A stretch of DNA of 64,000 nt from Rosistilla oblonga (GCF_007751715.1 NZ_CP036292.1:310001-374000), one strand, 5' to 3'; counted from the stretch's first letter, positions 28,237-38,300 are shown. Notes: generated from the sequence alone by a model not told the origin. Numbers and translations: made by a program.

Positions 28237-28814
28237 TACCAGTCGTCTCCAAGTCCGGCATCGGCGGCGTTAAGCAATGCCGCTTCATCAACCAAGGGTG
28301 TTTCCATCCATGGATCACTTTCGACGATTTGTTGCATTGCAATCTGTAGATTGATTGCCTTTGGTTTCCCTTCACGACGAAAGTGCTTCCACGCGATTTG
28401 CCAACCGGGGTTCTTGTGCGAGAAATCTGAAGCAGCTTGTGAGGTTGAATCTGCAAAGAAGTCGGTTACTTCTGGCACCAGTAGCATTGTGTCTGGACTT
28501 AGAAACTCAAAGTGTGTTGGGCATTTCTCCAGAACCATTGGCTTGGCACCGTCCCATCGACTGTCCTGTCTAGCGATCCCAAGGCTTTCAAGCTTTGCGA
28601 TTAACCGTTGAGGATATTTGGAAATGACGGGACCATTTCGCAATGCAATGTAGCTATTTCCAGTTACCGCTTCACCTTGATCACGCAGCGTTGCAAGATC
28701 CAGATAGAACAGGACTTTGTTCAAAACTACGGCGTTTAATTCATGACCTGGGGCAGCGTGCAGGGCCGCGGACGCGGTTTCAATCAATCGCTGGCTTTTT
28801 TCAGCTGGTGTCAT
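28236..28814 (-). CDS. Panacea/SocA-like (DUF4065) antitoxin
   Basis: A 192-residue protein. Residues ~28-75 carry the Panacea (DUF4065, SocA/GepA-like) pattern: LNKVLFYLDLATL, then TGNSYIALRNGPVISKYPQR. Known: Panacea domains serve as antitoxins for many unrelated toxins. The C-terminal ~60 residues probably bind the partner. It is the first gene of a two-gene operon with the RelE-like gene, overlapping it in a TAATG. Base composition here looks more AT-rich than the flanking genes, which fits transfer. Confidence 0.72.
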   Translation of the reverse strand: MTPAEKSQRLIETASAALHAAPGHELNAVVLNKVLFYLDLATLRDQGEAVTGNSYIALRNGPVISKYPQRLIAKLESLGIARQDSRWDGAKPMVLEKCPTHFEFLSPDTMLLVPEVTDFFADSTSQAASDFSHKNPGWQIAWKHFRREGKPKAINLQIAMQQIVESDPWMETPLVDEAALLNAADAGLGDDW

Positions 28815-29135
28815 GGCTCTGTCCGCTCTCGGCTACCGAAGGTAACATCGTCCGCAATGAATGAATCCGGCAGAGATCGTTGCCTTACTCCGAAGATTCA
28901 CGGCACGCGCCTCGAAGCTGGTCTTCGATCTCCAGTTGTATTGATCGTACGTCAGGCGATCGCATTTATCAACGATTCCCCCCAGGGCTAATCAGTGTTT
29001 GTGCTTAGGCGGATTAGCCAGCACTCGCTTGCGCAGCGTCGGCTTTGTCCCACCGCCGTGCACGCGAACTGTGTCAGCTCAAGCTGACAATTCAACGCAG
29101 GTCGGCGCGGCTGAACGGTCGCGTTGGCATCAAGC
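28815..29135. other. Gene-less stretch upstream of the toxin-antitoxin pair
   Basis: These 321 bases separate the antitoxin start from the stop of the POT transporter. They should contain the leftward promoter of the toxin-antitoxin operon, but I see no convincing -35/-10 pair or operator palindrome. No credible ORF. Confidence 0.4.
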
Positions 29136-30533
29136 TCAGTTCATCGCCGACGCTTCCGCATCGATTTCCGTTTCGGGAGCGGAATCTTGGATATAGGTTC
29201 GTCCGCGATACATGTAGGCCACGATGATGAACAGGAACGCTGCGACAAGCATCAGGCCGGTGAAGAACCAGTAATAGGATGCGCCCGGCAATTTTGAGCT
29301 GCCATCATCGTTGGAGATCACCGCGTTGACACCGGCGGTGATGAAGTTGCCCAGCGAAACCGAGAGCATGTAAAAGCTCATGATGATACTTTTGATGCTG
29401 TTGGGCGCTTGTGTGTAACTGAATTCCAGGCAGGTGATCGAAACCATCACCTCCGCTGCGGTCAGGATGATGTAGGCCAATACCTGCCAGCCGATGCTGG
29501 GCGTGCCGCCGTTCTGGATCGCGGTTTCGATCAACGCGCTGATCGAAAAGGCGCCGACGGTCAGGAACATTCCAATCCCAACGCGTCGCAGCGGTGTCAT
29601 GCTGAAGACTTTGTTGAACGTCGGGTAGATCAGGTAGCTGAAGACGGGGACGAGAATCAGGATCAAAAACGGGTTGGCCGCTTGGATCTGGCTCGACAGC
29701 AGTTCAAACCCGAAGACCGTGCGGTCCATGTGATTGGCTTGCAAAACCCAAGCACTTGCCGTTTGATCGAACAGACTCCAGAAGACCGCAACAAGAATGT
29801 AGATCGGTGCCAGGTTGAGGAGTGCTTTGAGTCCGTCGCCGGTAAAGGCGTCTCTGAAGACAACCGCTCCACGCGCGGGAATGTGGACGAATCGGTTTCG
29901 ACCCATCCAGAACAGGAAGGTCGCAATCGCCATCAAGATGCCGGGGACACCAAATGCGACTTGTGGCCCGAAGCGGTCCAGAAGCCACGGCGTCAGCAGC
30001 GTCGATGCAAAAGCGCCCAGGTTGATCGCCACGTAGAACCAACCGAAGACCTTCTCCAGCATGTGCGAGTTCTTGCTGCCAAATTGATCGCCAACGTGAG
30101 CCGAGACGCACGGTTTGATCGCTCCGGTGCCAAACGCGATCAGCCCGAGACCAACCGCCAGGCCGATCCGGGTTTCGTTCAGCGCCAACGCCAGGTGGCC
30201 GAAGCAGTAGAGGATCGAGAGCCAGAGGATCGTCTTGTATTTACCAAACAACCAGTCGGCGGCGAAGGCACCGATCAGCGGCGTGAAGTAGGCGGCCATC
30301 ACAAACACGTGGACCCAGAACTTGGCGTCCCCATCGCTCATCGGATCGGTTTCGCCATTGCCGCCCAGCAGGTACGTGGTCATGAAGACGGTCAGGATCG
30401 CCTTCATGCCGTAGAAGCTGAACCGTTCGGCCGCTTCGTTGCCGACGATGTAAGGGATGCCCGGGGGCATCGTATCGATCGGATAGGGAGTCGTCTGAAA
30501 CTTTGGATTGGTTGGTTGGCTGGCGTTACTCAT
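29136..30533 (-). CDS. POT/PTR-family proton-coupled peptide transporter
   Basis: A 465-residue polytopic protein with the POT N-terminal motif: [23 protein letters not shown] (about residues 33-55) contains the ExxERFxYYG-like proton-coupling signature. Further landmarks are [14 protein letters not shown] and a [16 protein letters not shown] segment after helix 4. It imports di- and tripeptides with protons. Length is normal. ATG at 30533. Confidence 0.9.
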   Translation of the reverse strand: MSNASQPTNPKFQTTPYPIDTMPPGIPYIVGNEAAERFSFYGMKAILTVFMTTYLLGGNGETDPMSDGDAKFWVHVFVMAAYFTPLIGAFAADWLFGKYKTILWLSILYCFGHLALALNETRIGLAVGLGLIAFGTGAIKPCVSAHVGDQFGSKNSHMLEKVFGWFYVAINLGAFASTLLTPWLLDRFGPQVAFGVPGILMAIATFLFWMGRNRFVHIPARGAVVFRDAFTGDGLKALLNLAPIYILVAVFWSLFDQTASAWVLQANHMDRTVFGFELLSSQIQAANPFLILILVPVFSYLIYPTFNKVFSMTPLRRVGIGMFLTVGAFSISALIETAIQNGGTPSIGWQVLAYIILTAAEVMVSITCLEFSYTQAPNSIKSIIMSFYMLSVSLGNFITAGVNAVISNDDGSSKLPGASYYWFFTGLMLVAAFLFIIVAYMYRGRTYIQDSAPETEIDAEASAMN

Positions 30534-30721
30534 CGATCCCTCAATCGTCAGGTGGGCTCAGGCAGGAAGCTTGGCGTCAATGCTGATGTTAATATAGACC
30601 AGTTGCGTGTGGCGATACCAGCAGCGGGACAGGGGAGCGGACAGGAAGGGAGAACTCTTGGTATCGTCGGCCAAGCTGCTGTGGGCGAGCCGTTGGAGCC
30701 GCGTTGGCACAGCACGACACG

Positions 30722-31645
30722 TTAGACCGCGATTTCAGGGGCGCCGACCAGGATCGGCTGTTTGCCGTCGTGGAAGTAGACGCGGTTGCGGCCCATTCCT
30801 TTGGCTGCATACAACGCCTCGTCGGCGCGGCGAACGATCGGACCGACCAGCAGGTCGTTGCGGCACTCGGCCACCCCGACACTGATCGTGAACTCGATTT
30901 CCTGGTCGCCGACGATGACCGATTGATCGGCCACGATTTTGCGGAATCGGTCGAGTCGATCGGCGGCGACTCGCAGCGGCGGAGGCATCAGGGCGACAAA
31001 TTCCTCGCCGCCAAAGCGGGCGACCATGTAAGCGCCCTCGATATGGTTGGTCAGCAATTGGGCCATGTGTTGCAGCACCGCGTCCCCTTCGGGATGCCCG
31101 TAGCGGTCATTGATTTGTTTGAAGTGATCGACGTCGATCATCGCGACCACAAATCCGGGGCCCCCTTTCTGCCACGCCGAGAACATTTCGTCGAGCCGTT
31201 GGTCGGCGGCGCGGCGATTGGGCAATTTGGTCAGCGCGTCGGTTCGGGCTTCGGAGATGTACGCCTCGATCGAACGCGTCTGCTTCTCCAATTGACGCTC
31301 GGCATCGTCCAGTCGCTGCTTGAGCGATTGGTTGCTGGTCATGATGTCGTCGAGCACTTTGACGATCGGCGTCGTCTTTGGATTCCCCGTTTCGATCGTC
31401 TCTTGGACGACGCGGGCGGCGGAACTGAGTTCGTCTTGATAACGGGTGACGTTCCCCGAGTACTCGCTAGTCCAGCGGCTGAGCGCTTCGATGATGCCCA
31501 ACAGTTCCGCACCTTGCAGCGGCGCGGTTGCATCGCGCCGTCCTCGGCGCCGTCCCCAACCGAACCCGCCCCAGATTCCCAGAGCAAACAGCAACGCGCC
31601 GACGCCAACGCCGGTCAAGAAAATCATCGATTGGCTAAGCGGCAC
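30722..31645 (-). CDS. Membrane-anchored GGDEF diguanylate cyclase
   Basis: A 307-residue protein. One N-terminal helix (about residues 8-28) is followed by a coiled-coil linker (about 60-130) and a GGDEF domain (about 133-290) with DALTKLPNRRA, IDVDHFKQINDRYGHPEGD and the active loop ARFGGEEF. The GG-E-E-F signature is catalytically competent, so it likely makes cyclic-di-GMP. No EAL domain. GTG at 31645 is chosen because GAGGAGGG lies eight bases upstream; the ATG at 31627 has no ribosome site. An I-site RxxD five residues before GGEEF is not evident. Confidence 0.92.
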   Translation of the reverse strand: MPLSQSMIFLTGVGVGALLFALGIWGGFGWGRRRGRRDATAPLQGAELLGIIEALSRWTSEYSGNVTRYQDELSSAARVVQETIETGNPKTTPIVKVLDDIMTSNQSLKQRLDDAERQLEKQTRSIEAYISEARTDALTKLPNRRAADQRLDEMFSAWQKGGPGFVVAMIDVDHFKQINDRYGHPEGDAVLQHMAQLLTNHIEGAYMVARFGGEEFVALMPPPLRVAADRLDRFRKIVADQSVIVGDQEIEFTISVGVAECRNDLLVGPIVRRADEALYAAKGMGRNRVYFHDGKQPILVGAPEIAV

Positions 31646-31690
31646 GTCGAACGCCCTCCTCGCTGAGAGTCGTCATCAATTGCGGTTCGT

Positions 31691-31737
31691 CATAAAAAGG
31701 TGCCAGGCTGGAAGGCTCCGTTGCGAAGCCGTCCAGC
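31691..31737 (-). terminator. Possible rho-independent terminator of glgC
   Basis: On the minus strand, GCTGGA...TCCAGC (31707-31737) forms a stem with an inner AGCC/GGCT pair. A run of five T follows, but only after eight further bases. This is weaker than a standard terminator. Confidence 0.35.
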
Positions 31738-31782
31738 GTGTTGGAACGTTGCGGTTATCGGGATGGTCGTTCAACGATAAGT

Positions 31783-33069
31783 CTATTGATCCGCCGACAG
31801 GTTGCTCAACTCGTGCCGGAACGCGCCGCCGCCATCGATGTGTTCGCCGCGGGCGATGACAACGATCCCGCTCTCGGTGACCATGAACCCGCGGGCTCGG
31901 TCGGCTTCAACGTCGTAACCAATCGTCGTTTCGGGCGGAATCACGACGCCCTTGTCGATGATCGCGCGGCGGATCTTGGCTCGGCGACCAACCTCGACTC
32001 CTTCAAACACGATGCTATCTTCGACGTCGGCGTAGCTGTTCACACGGACGCCGGGGCTGAGGATGCTGCGTCGCACGTGGCCACCGCTGCAGATCGAACC
32101 CTGGCAAACGATCGAATCGAGCGCTTCGCCGCGGCGGTCCATATCCCCTTCGCTGCCGAAGACAAACTTCGGTGGCGGCATGTTGGGTTGATAGGTGCGG
32201 ATCGGCCACTTGTCGTCGTAGAGATTCAATTGTGGATCGACGGTGATCAGATCCATGTTCGCTTCGAAGTAGGCATCGAGCGTACCGACGTCGCGCCAGT
32301 AGGCGTCGTTTTTACGGTTTTCGTCGCGGAACGGAAACGCAAAGACGCGATGGTCGCCGATCACCGCGGGGATGATGTCGTTGCCAAAGTCGTGGCGGCT
32401 GCCCGACAGGGTGGCGTCGCGACACAGTTGTTCAAACAGGAAGCGAGCCGAAAAGACGTAGATTCCCATCGACGCCAGGCAGTGGTGATCGTCGCCGGGC
32501 ATCGTTTGTGGGTGCTCGGGCTTCTCTTGGAAACCGATCACGCGGTTGTCCTCGTTGATCTGCATCACGCCAAACTGCTTCGCCGATTCGCGATCGACTT
32601 GCAACGCTCCGATCGTCAGGTCGGCTTTGGTCTGGATGTGGAAATCGACCATCGATTCGTAGTTCATCTTGTAGATGTGATCGCCCGCCAAGACGACTAC
32701 ATATTCGGGCCGCTCGCGCTCGATCGCATAGATGTTTTGGTAGACCGCGTCGGCGGTTCCTTGATACCACTGATCGTCGATCCGCTGTTGCGGTGGAACG
32801 ACGTCGATGAATTCGCCCAGTTCGCGGCAGAAGTAGGGACGCCAGCCGAGGTTGATGTGGCGGTCCAAACTCTGCGCCTTGTACTGCGTCAACAGCAGCA
32901 GTTGTCGCATGCCGCTGTTAAGGCAATTCGAGAGGACAAAGTCGATGATCCGATACAGTCCGCCAAAAGGGACCGCCGGCTTGGCGCGGTCGCGTGTCAA
33001 AGGCTCCAACCGCGAACCTCGACCGCCAGCCAGAATGACCGCCAGTGTATTTTGCATTTTTCCAATCAT
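31783..33069 (-). CDS. glgC: Glucose-1-phosphate adenylyltransferase
   Basis: A 428-residue protein with the GlgC start LAVILAGGRGSRLEPLTRDRAKPAVPFGG, the nucleotide-binding and allosteric loop, followed by YRIIDFVLSNCLNSG. VVLAGDHIYKMNYE is the catalytic D-loop and YWRDVGTLDAYFEANMDL precedes the C-terminal left-handed beta-helix. It makes ADP-glucose for glycogen synthesis. No glgA or glgB is nearby. The ATG at 33069 has GAGG upstream; M5 is an alternative. Confidence 0.94.
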   Translation of the reverse strand: MIGKMQNTLAVILAGGRGSRLEPLTRDRAKPAVPFGGLYRIIDFVLSNCLNSGMRQLLLLTQYKAQSLDRHINLGWRPYFCRELGEFIDVVPPQQRIDDQWYQGTADAVYQNIYAIERERPEYVVVLAGDHIYKMNYESMVDFHIQTKADLTIGALQVDRESAKQFGVMQINEDNRVIGFQEKPEHPQTMPGDDHHCLASMGIYVFSARFLFEQLCRDATLSGSRHDFGNDIIPAVIGDHRVFAFPFRDENRKNDAYWRDVGTLDAYFEANMDLITVDPQLNLYDDKWPIRTYQPNMPPPKFVFGSEGDMDRRGEALDSIVCQGSICSGGHVRRSILSPGVRVNSYADVEDSIVFEGVEVGRRAKIRRAIIDKGVVIPPETTIGYDVEADRARGFMVTESGIVVIARGEHIDGGGAFRHELSNLSADQ

Positions 33070-33264
33070 GTCGCCGCCTCTGTGTTGTGCTGTCCTTCGG
33101 TTGCAAGAGCATTCCTAAGTAATGTATCGGTTTGTTGACGACCGATCCAACACGGTGATTGCTAGGGAAGCGTGTCGTATGGATTGCAAAATCCTTCGGA
33201 ATTTGTGGCTTGGGCCATCCATGGGCGAATCGAGCCCACTAACTGCAAGTGCGTCGCTGCAACG

Positions 33265-34104
33265 CTAAGGATCAAGCCCTTCGGGGATGCCGTTGGGAAA
33301 TACCGATCGTAGGACTTCCTGGATATATGCCTGCCGGTTCGCCGGCTTGGGATGCGTGCTCATCATTTCCGGCGGCCCGTTGCTGCCGCTCGCTTCGTCG
33401 AGGATCTGCATCACGCCCAGCATCGCCCGCGGATCGTATCCGGCTTGCGCGGTCAGCAGCACGCCCCAGCGATCGGATTCCAGTTCGTCGTCGCGGCCAT
33501 ATTTCATGTTCAACATCTGGCCGATCGCTTGAGCCAGTTGAGCCGAACTGATGTCGCCGCCAGCAACGCCCGCCGCGCCAACGAGGCCGCTGGTCAGTTT
33601 CTGTTTCGCCAACCGCTGCGCTCCATGGCGGCTGAGAACGTGCCCGATCTCATGTCCCAGAACGCCAGCCAGTTGCCCTTCGGTCTGCAGTTTGCTGTAC
33701 AAAGCCGCAGTGATAAACACCTGTCCGCCGGGCAGCGCAAAGGCGTTGATCGTTTGCGGATCCTTCAGCAGATGGAACTCGAACTGAAACGGATTGGTTC
33801 CCTGTTTCACGCGGACGTAGTCGTCGAGTCCGCTCAGCAGTCGCTGGCCAACTTGGTCGACGTGTGCTCGGGCCTGCGGATCGGGATGCAGTCCGCCGTG
33901 CTGAGCTGCCATCTCCGGAGCGGCTTGCAAACCGAGCGAGATCTCTTGATCGGGGCTCATCGCAACTCGCTGCTTTTCGCCCGTGATCGGATTCCGTTGC
34001 CCGGTCGACAGATACGAGATGAACGAGAACAACGCCAACCCGGCGGCGATCATCAACCGCAGCTTCAGACCGCTGTTGCTGCGGCGACCAAATCCAAAAG
34101 GCAT
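33265..34104 (-). CDS. M48-family zinc metalloprotease, membrane-anchored
   Basis: A 279-residue protein with one N-terminal hydrophobic helix (about residues 18-35) and an M48 domain. HEIGHVLSRHG is the HExxH zinc site and ESDRWGVLLTAQAGYDP supplies the third zinc ligand. DPQTINAFALPGGQVFI before the HExxH motif is typical of the BepA/YggG-like periplasmic group. Likely a periplasmic quality-control protease. ATG at 34104 chosen over one five codons upstream. It is followed upstream, 21 bases away, by the small membrane protein gene. Confidence 0.88.
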   Translation of the reverse strand: MPFGFGRRSNSGLKLRLMIAAGLALFSFISYLSTGQRNPITGEKQRVAMSPDQEISLGLQAAPEMAAQHGGLHPDPQARAHVDQVGQRLLSGLDDYVRVKQGTNPFQFEFHLLKDPQTINAFALPGGQVFITAALYSKLQTEGQLAGVLGHEIGHVLSRHGAQRLAKQKLTSGLVGAAGVAGGDISSAQLAQAIGQMLNMKYGRDDELESDRWGVLLTAQAGYDPRAMLGVMQILDEASGSNGPPEMMSTHPKPANRQAYIQEVLRSVFPNGIPEGLDP

Positions 34105-34125
34105 TCCCAAATCCTCCAATCCGAA

Positions 34126-34443
34126 TCAGGCGTCGAGATCCAACGGTTCCGACGAATCGTCGACCGCCGGTCGCGATCGGGCCCTTCCGGGTGCGTTGGT
34201 CAAAAAACGGCCGAACAGTAACGCGTGCATGATTTCCAACAACAACCAACCCAGGACCCCCACAAACGTGCTGGCGACAAGATTCAGCGGGATCACCAGA
34301 AACAGCCCCAACGCAAACGCGACGTACCCCAGATGCGCCGGCCAGTCGATCGGGAAGTGGAAATCGATCGCCACCAGGATCACCGCGGCGGAAAATAGGC
34401 CAACGATCACCGAGGGATTATTCACCCACTGCAACAATTGCAT
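34126..34443 (-). CDS. Small membrane protein, function unknown
   Basis: A 105-residue protein with about three hydrophobic helices (residues ~10-25, 37-55, 58-80) and a charged, Ser/Asp-rich tail. No domain recognised. It lies 21 bases upstream of the M48 protease gene on the same strand, so the two are probably co-transcribed. The ATG at 34443 is preferred over one eight codons upstream because it starts nearer the hydrophobic core. Confidence 0.6.
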   Translation of the reverse strand: MQLLQWVNNPSVIVGLFSAAVILVAIDFHFPIDWPAHLGYVAFALGLFLVIPLNLVASTFVGVLGWLLLEIMHALLFGRFLTNAPGRARSRPAVDDSSEPLDLDA

Positions 34444-34710
34444 CGCGTCCACAAATCTTCCTTCCAAATGGCGAGTCGGCGTTTGGTCGCAACGCGTGCC
34501 GCACGATCATCCGCCGCCCACGCGATGCGGCCGGCTGAATTTAGAGTATGCCGAACTCGAGCGGGGCTGAACAGTTGTGTACTGAAGAGGCGATGGCGGA
34601 AATGCAGTTTGCCCGGCGACCGATCGCCGGGCTGCGAAGATCTGGTTGTGGGGGACTTTCACAACGTTTCTGTCTTCATCGAACAGCTTCCTGGAATCGA
34701 TGCAGTGCGA

Positions 34711-35859
34711 TTAGAACGACTCTGCAAATTCGGAGTATCCCTGGGCTTCGAGTTCATCGGCGGGGATGAATCGGAGCGCGGCAGAGTTCAAGCAGTACCG
34801 CAGCCCGGTCGGTTCGGGGCCGTCGCTGAAAACATGTCCCAGGTGCGAATTGCCATGTTTGGAACGGACCTCGGTCCGCGGCAGGAACAACTTGTAATCG
34901 GTCTGCTCTAAAACGTTGTCGCGGACCAGCGGTCGAGTGAACGACGGCCAGCCAGTCCCCGATTTGAACTTGTCCTTGGAGCTGAACAATGGTTCGCCAG
35001 AGACGACGTCGACATAGATCCCCGCCTGTTTGTTGTCCCAGTAGGTGTTTTTGAACGGCGGTTCGGTGGCGTCCTGTTGAGTCACGCGGTACTGCAAATC
35101 GGTCAGCTGGTCGCGCAGCACCGTTTCGCTGGGCCGCGGGTAACGGCTGCTGGCGTCTGCCGAATCGGTGCTCCCAGGAGCGGCGGCTTTTGTTTTGGGG
35201 TGGTAGTTGCGGTCGTCTCCCCAAGCCGCATCGATGAACTCGTCGCGTCCCGACATCCGGCGATAGAAGCTGTAACGCAGCGGATTCTTCTTGTAGTAGT
35301 CTTGGTGATAATCTTCGGCCAAATAGAAAGTCGAAGCGTCTTGGATCGGCGTGATGATTTCCTTTTCGAAGCGTCCCGATTCGATGAGCTGTTGCTTCGA
35401 CGCGGCCGCTTGTTCGCGTTGAGCGTCGTTGGCGACAAAGATCGCCGACGTGTACGAGCTGCCTTGATCGACGAACTGGCCGTAGCGATCGGTCGGGTCG
35501 ATGTTTCGCCAGAAGATTTCCAGCAGATCCGAATACGCGATTTGGTTTGCATCGAAGGTCACGCGGACCGCTTCGACATGTCCGGTCTCGGTATGCGAAA
35601 CCTCCTCGTACGTCGGGTTCTTCTTATGTCCGCCGGTGTAGCCCGATTCGGCGGCGATCACGCCGGGCTGCTTTTCAAGCGGCGGCTCCATGCACCAGAA
35701 GCAGCCGCCGGCGAAGATAGCGGTTTCGATTTTCGCGTTGGCGGGGATCGCTGGCTGTTTGTGGGAACTGGAGCTCCGGTCGCTGGCGATCAACCAAACC
35801 GAAAAACCTGCGATCGCAAGGAGTGGAATCAATAAGAAAAGGGTGCGTTGCGTGGTCAC
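34711..35859 (-). CDS. msrAB: Peptide methionine sulfoxide reductase MsrA-MsrB fusion, membrane-anchored
   Basis: A 382-residue fusion. A hydrophobic N-terminal anchor (about residues 6-25) is followed by MsrA (about 45-200) with GGCFWCMEP, whose first Cys is catalytic, and [24 protein letters not shown]. MsrB (about 245-375) has [11 protein letters not shown] and the catalytic Cys in [12 protein letters not shown]. It repairs both diastereomers of oxidised methionine outside the cytoplasm. MsrA precedes MsrB, as in many bacteria. GTG start at 35859 has GGGAGA upstream. Confidence 0.92.
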   Translation of the reverse strand: MTTQRTLFLLIPLLAIAGFSVWLIASDRSSSSHKQPAIPANAKIETAIFAGGCFWCMEPPLEKQPGVIAAESGYTGGHKKNPTYEEVSHTETGHVEAVRVTFDANQIAYSDLLEIFWRNIDPTDRYGQFVDQGSSYTSAIFVANDAQREQAAASKQQLIESGRFEKEIITPIQDASTFYLAEDYHQDYYKKNPLRYSFYRRMSGRDEFIDAAWGDDRNYHPKTKAAAPGSTDSADASSRYPRPSETVLRDQLTDLQYRVTQQDATEPPFKNTYWDNKQAGIYVDVVSGEPLFSSKDKFKSGTGWPSFTRPLVRDNVLEQTDYKLFLPRTEVRSKHGNSHLGHVFSDGPEPTGLRYCLNSAALRFIPADELEAQGYSEFAESF

Positions 35860-36040
35860 AATGAATCTCCCAGATAAAGACTAGGTGCTGTCTGCACCCT
35901 GTTGGACGTTGGTGCAGCAGGATTCTTACGCAAAAAACGTTCAGAAACTCACCGATCTCTCGTGGTGGGGCGGGGCGGTTTGTTTAAAAGCTCCTGTGTC
36001 GCAGTTCGGGTAGGTTGGGTGGTTAAGCTTTTTCTGGGCC

Positions 36041-36535
36041 TCAAGGCAGGAAACGGGTCTGCATCGAGACCTGTTTGCCGCTCTCCAGGATGCGAGTCCC
36101 CAGTTGGATGAAGCCTGCCTTCCTGTGAAAATCGAGAGACGCATTGTTGGGCGGATTGAGGTCCATTTCCGCACACACTTGCACGCTGCCCGTCTGCCGT
36201 GCGAGTTCGTAAATGCGAGAATAGATCAGGCGGCCAAGCCCGATCCCGCGACAGGTCGCGGAGACCACGATGCGGTCGATATACAAGAAGTTCTTTAGAC
36301 GCTTGGCGAACCATCGGTAGTTGCCGTTGTCGTAACCGCACGCATCGGTCATCGCCAATACGAATCCGACGACTTCGCAATTCGTTTCCGCGACCAGACG
36401 CACGCTGCTGAGTTCATAGAGTTCGGCAAAACGGTCCGCGTCGATGGGGCTAGTGACATCGACAGCCGCCTGGTTGAGTGCGATCACTCGGGCGGCGTCA
36501 TTAGGTGTCATCTCGCGTAGGATCGGGCGATTCAT
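36041..36535 (-). CDS. GNAT-family N-acetyltransferase
   Basis: A 164-residue acetyltransferase of normal GNAT length. The acetyl-CoA-binding loop is ATCRGIGLGRLIYSRIYEL (about residues 97-115, Q/RxxGxG/A-like), followed by ASLDFHRKAGFIQLG, the conserved beta5-alpha4 region. The substrate is unknown. A 12-codon mini-ORF upstream (start at 36570) ends in a TGA that overlaps this ATG as ATGA; whether it is translated is unknown. Confidence 0.85.
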   Translation of the reverse strand: MNRPILREMTPNDAARVIALNQAAVDVTSPIDADRFAELYELSSVRLVAETNCEVVGFVLAMTDACGYDNGNYRWFAKRLKNFLYIDRIVVSATCRGIGLGRLIYSRIYELARQTGSVQVCAEMDLNPPNNASLDFHRKAGFIQLGTRILESGKQVSMQTRFLP

Positions 36536-36570
36536 CGCGTGCTCCTTTCTTGCATGACGGTTCTGTTCAT
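36532..36570 (-). other. Candidate 12-codon leader ORF overlapping the GNAT start
   Basis: ATG at 36570 opens MNRTVMQERSTR and its TGA overlaps the GNAT ATG by four bases, an arrangement typical of translational coupling. The first 18 bases (ATGAACAGAACCGTCATG) recur with one change at 38415-38432. No ribosome-binding site is obvious, so this remains a candidate. Confidence 0.35.
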
Positions 36571-36713
36571 GCGTGTTCTTTCTTGCTGTTCTGCAGCGAG
36601 CAGGGATCGGGGGAGTAGAGGGCTGTGTCGAACAATCTCGTCGAGGTTAAGACGAAGTTTGACGCGATCGAATTTCAATGCGTTGTCTCGTCGCGCGAGC
36701 CGACTTGCCGGCG

Positions 36714-37400
36714 TTAAAGTTGGCTGGGGAAGGAGACCGTAACGGGAGAGCCTTCGGCATATTGGACGTTGGTCGGCGGCTGAGTATTGAGGAACGCAAA
36801 CGCTTCGCCGTAGGTTGCTGCAAAGTCGACGTCGATTTCATAATCCTCGATTTGGCAACATCGCCACTGCGGATGTCGGACCTCGTACTGCAGTGTTCGC
36901 CGAGGCCCTTGGGAGTAGCCCCAGTAGTGCTCGGTTATGAATTCGCCGAGCGAGTCGGCGGTCGGAAGGGCGAGTTCGGAATCGATGTTCGCCGAGAACC
37001 GATTGTGCGACGCGTTTTGCCACGAGTACCAATGCCGATTGGGTTCGTTGCAATGGTCCATTGGCAACGCGGCGTAGTTCTCGTGAAAGAGGTTGTTTGC
37101 GATCAACGGAATGATCCGCTTCGGAACGAGTTCCTTAATGAAGGTGACAGCCCGAATCGATGGGTTGTTTTTGGGGGAGACGTAGAACCGCAGATTCACC
37201 TCTTCGAAACGCCGATGGAAAGGGATCGGGATGCCGACCAGACGCGTCTCTTCAAACATGAAGGCGACAAGGCTGACGTAGACCTGGCCCTCGAACGCGT
37301 CGATTTGAGTTCCCCGCGGAACATACGGTTCCAGGACGGATGCCTGCACGTTGTAGTTGGCGAGTAGCAGATGCTTCCAGTGAGCCGACAGGAACTTCAT
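36714..37400 (-). CDS. DUF2071/YqjF-family protein
   Basis: A 228-residue protein of the DUF2071 (YqjF) family. The N-terminus HWKHLLLANYNVQASVLEPYVPRG is typical, with DAFEGQVYVSLVAFMF, and NLRFYVSPKN is the next conserved strand. The C-terminal half carries PLPFEVNLR-like strands in the acetoacetate-decarboxylase-like fold. The function is unknown. It sits between two direct 18-bp repeats (36553 and 38415) together with the 14-bp minisatellite. Confidence 0.85.
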   Translation of the reverse strand: MKFLSAHWKHLLLANYNVQASVLEPYVPRGTQIDAFEGQVYVSLVAFMFEETRLVGIPIPFHRRFEEVNLRFYVSPKNNPSIRAVTFIKELVPKRIIPLIANNLFHENYAALPMDHCNEPNRHWYSWQNASHNRFSANIDSELALPTADSLGEFITEHYWGYSQGPRRTLQYEVRHPQWRCCQIEDYEIDVDFAATYGEAFAFLNTQPPTNVQYAEGSPVTVSFPSQL

Positions 37401-37860
37401 GGGCGTCTCGCTTGATACATCGTCTGGAAGAGGCGAATCGCAGAGGCTCGGTTCGCGGGAACCGAGTCGTCAGGATTGCTGTAGAGGCGTCGCTGCACCG
37501 ATGGCAGGGGCGGATGTATTTTAACGACTGGCGACCGCCGATGTGGCGGCGACCAGATGAGTGATCAGTGCTCGGTCGTCTTTTAATCGGAGATATCAGC
37601 TGGCGCTCGTTAGCGTCCGGTTCCATAGAACGACGCAGCGCGAACGCGTGCCGGCTGATTCGCCGAAGCACAAATAGATAGCTGTCCCGAAAGGGCGTGC
37701 GCGCGGCTTTCGGGAGTTGCGAAGAGGCGATTCGTTGAACGTCACGCAGGCAGCCGCGCTACGGACTAATTTTTCTGCCAGACATCATTCTTCTAAGCGT
37801 CACGACCGAAGTGTTGAATAACTCAATCGGTGCTGTTCTTATCGTGCTGATCGTAAGATC
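37401..37860. other. Gene-less stretch between DUF2071 gene and minisatellite
   Basis: 460 bases with no credible gene. It contains scattered GC-rich inverted motifs, none of which resolve into a named element. ORFs here are on opposite strands of low-complexity sequence or out of context. Confidence 0.45.
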
Positions 37861-38238
37861 GCAGGATGAGGCTGGCAGGATGAGGCTGGCAGGATGAGGC
37901 TGGCAGGATGAGGCTGGCAGGATGAGGCTGGCAGGATGAGGCTGGCAGGATGAGGCTGGCAGAATGAGGCTGGCAGAATGAGGCTGGCAGAATGAGGCTG
38001 GCAGAATGAGGCTGGCAGAATGAGGCTGGCAGAATGAGGCTGGCAGAATGAGGCTGGCAGAATGATTGCGGCAGAATGATTGCGGCAGAATGATTGCGGC
38101 AGAATGATTGCGGCAGAATGATTGCGGCAGAATGATTGCGGCAGAATGATTGCGGCAGAATGATTGCGGCAGAATGATTGCGGCAGGATGATTGCGGCAG
38201 GATGATTGCGGCAGGATGATTGCGGCAGGATGATTCGA
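37861..38238. repeat. 14-bp minisatellite, 26 full units in four homogeneous blocks
   Basis: Period is exactly 14 bp. Seven GCAGGATGAGGCTG units (37861-37958) are followed by seven GCAGAATGAGGCTG (37959-38056), nine GCAGAATGATTGCG (38057-38182) and three GCAGGATGATTGCG (38183-38224), plus a partial unit. Since 14 is not a multiple of three, the minus strand reads the same 14-residue peptide in every frame, so a long ORF is expected by chance and is not counted as a gene. Three related 15-bp units lie inverted at 38301-38340. Confidence 0.95.
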
Positions 38239-38300
38239 TTTGCGATCGATAAACAAGATCGAACGTCTCGCAGCAACCACGGTCGCTACGGACTCATCAT

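Noticed and set aside
31738-33138. 466-codon plus-strand ORF opposite glgC
   Set aside because: Antisense to a clear glgC with all motifs; shadow frame.
37861-38238. CRISPR array
   Set aside because: Units are 14 bp with no unique spacers, and no cas genes are present.
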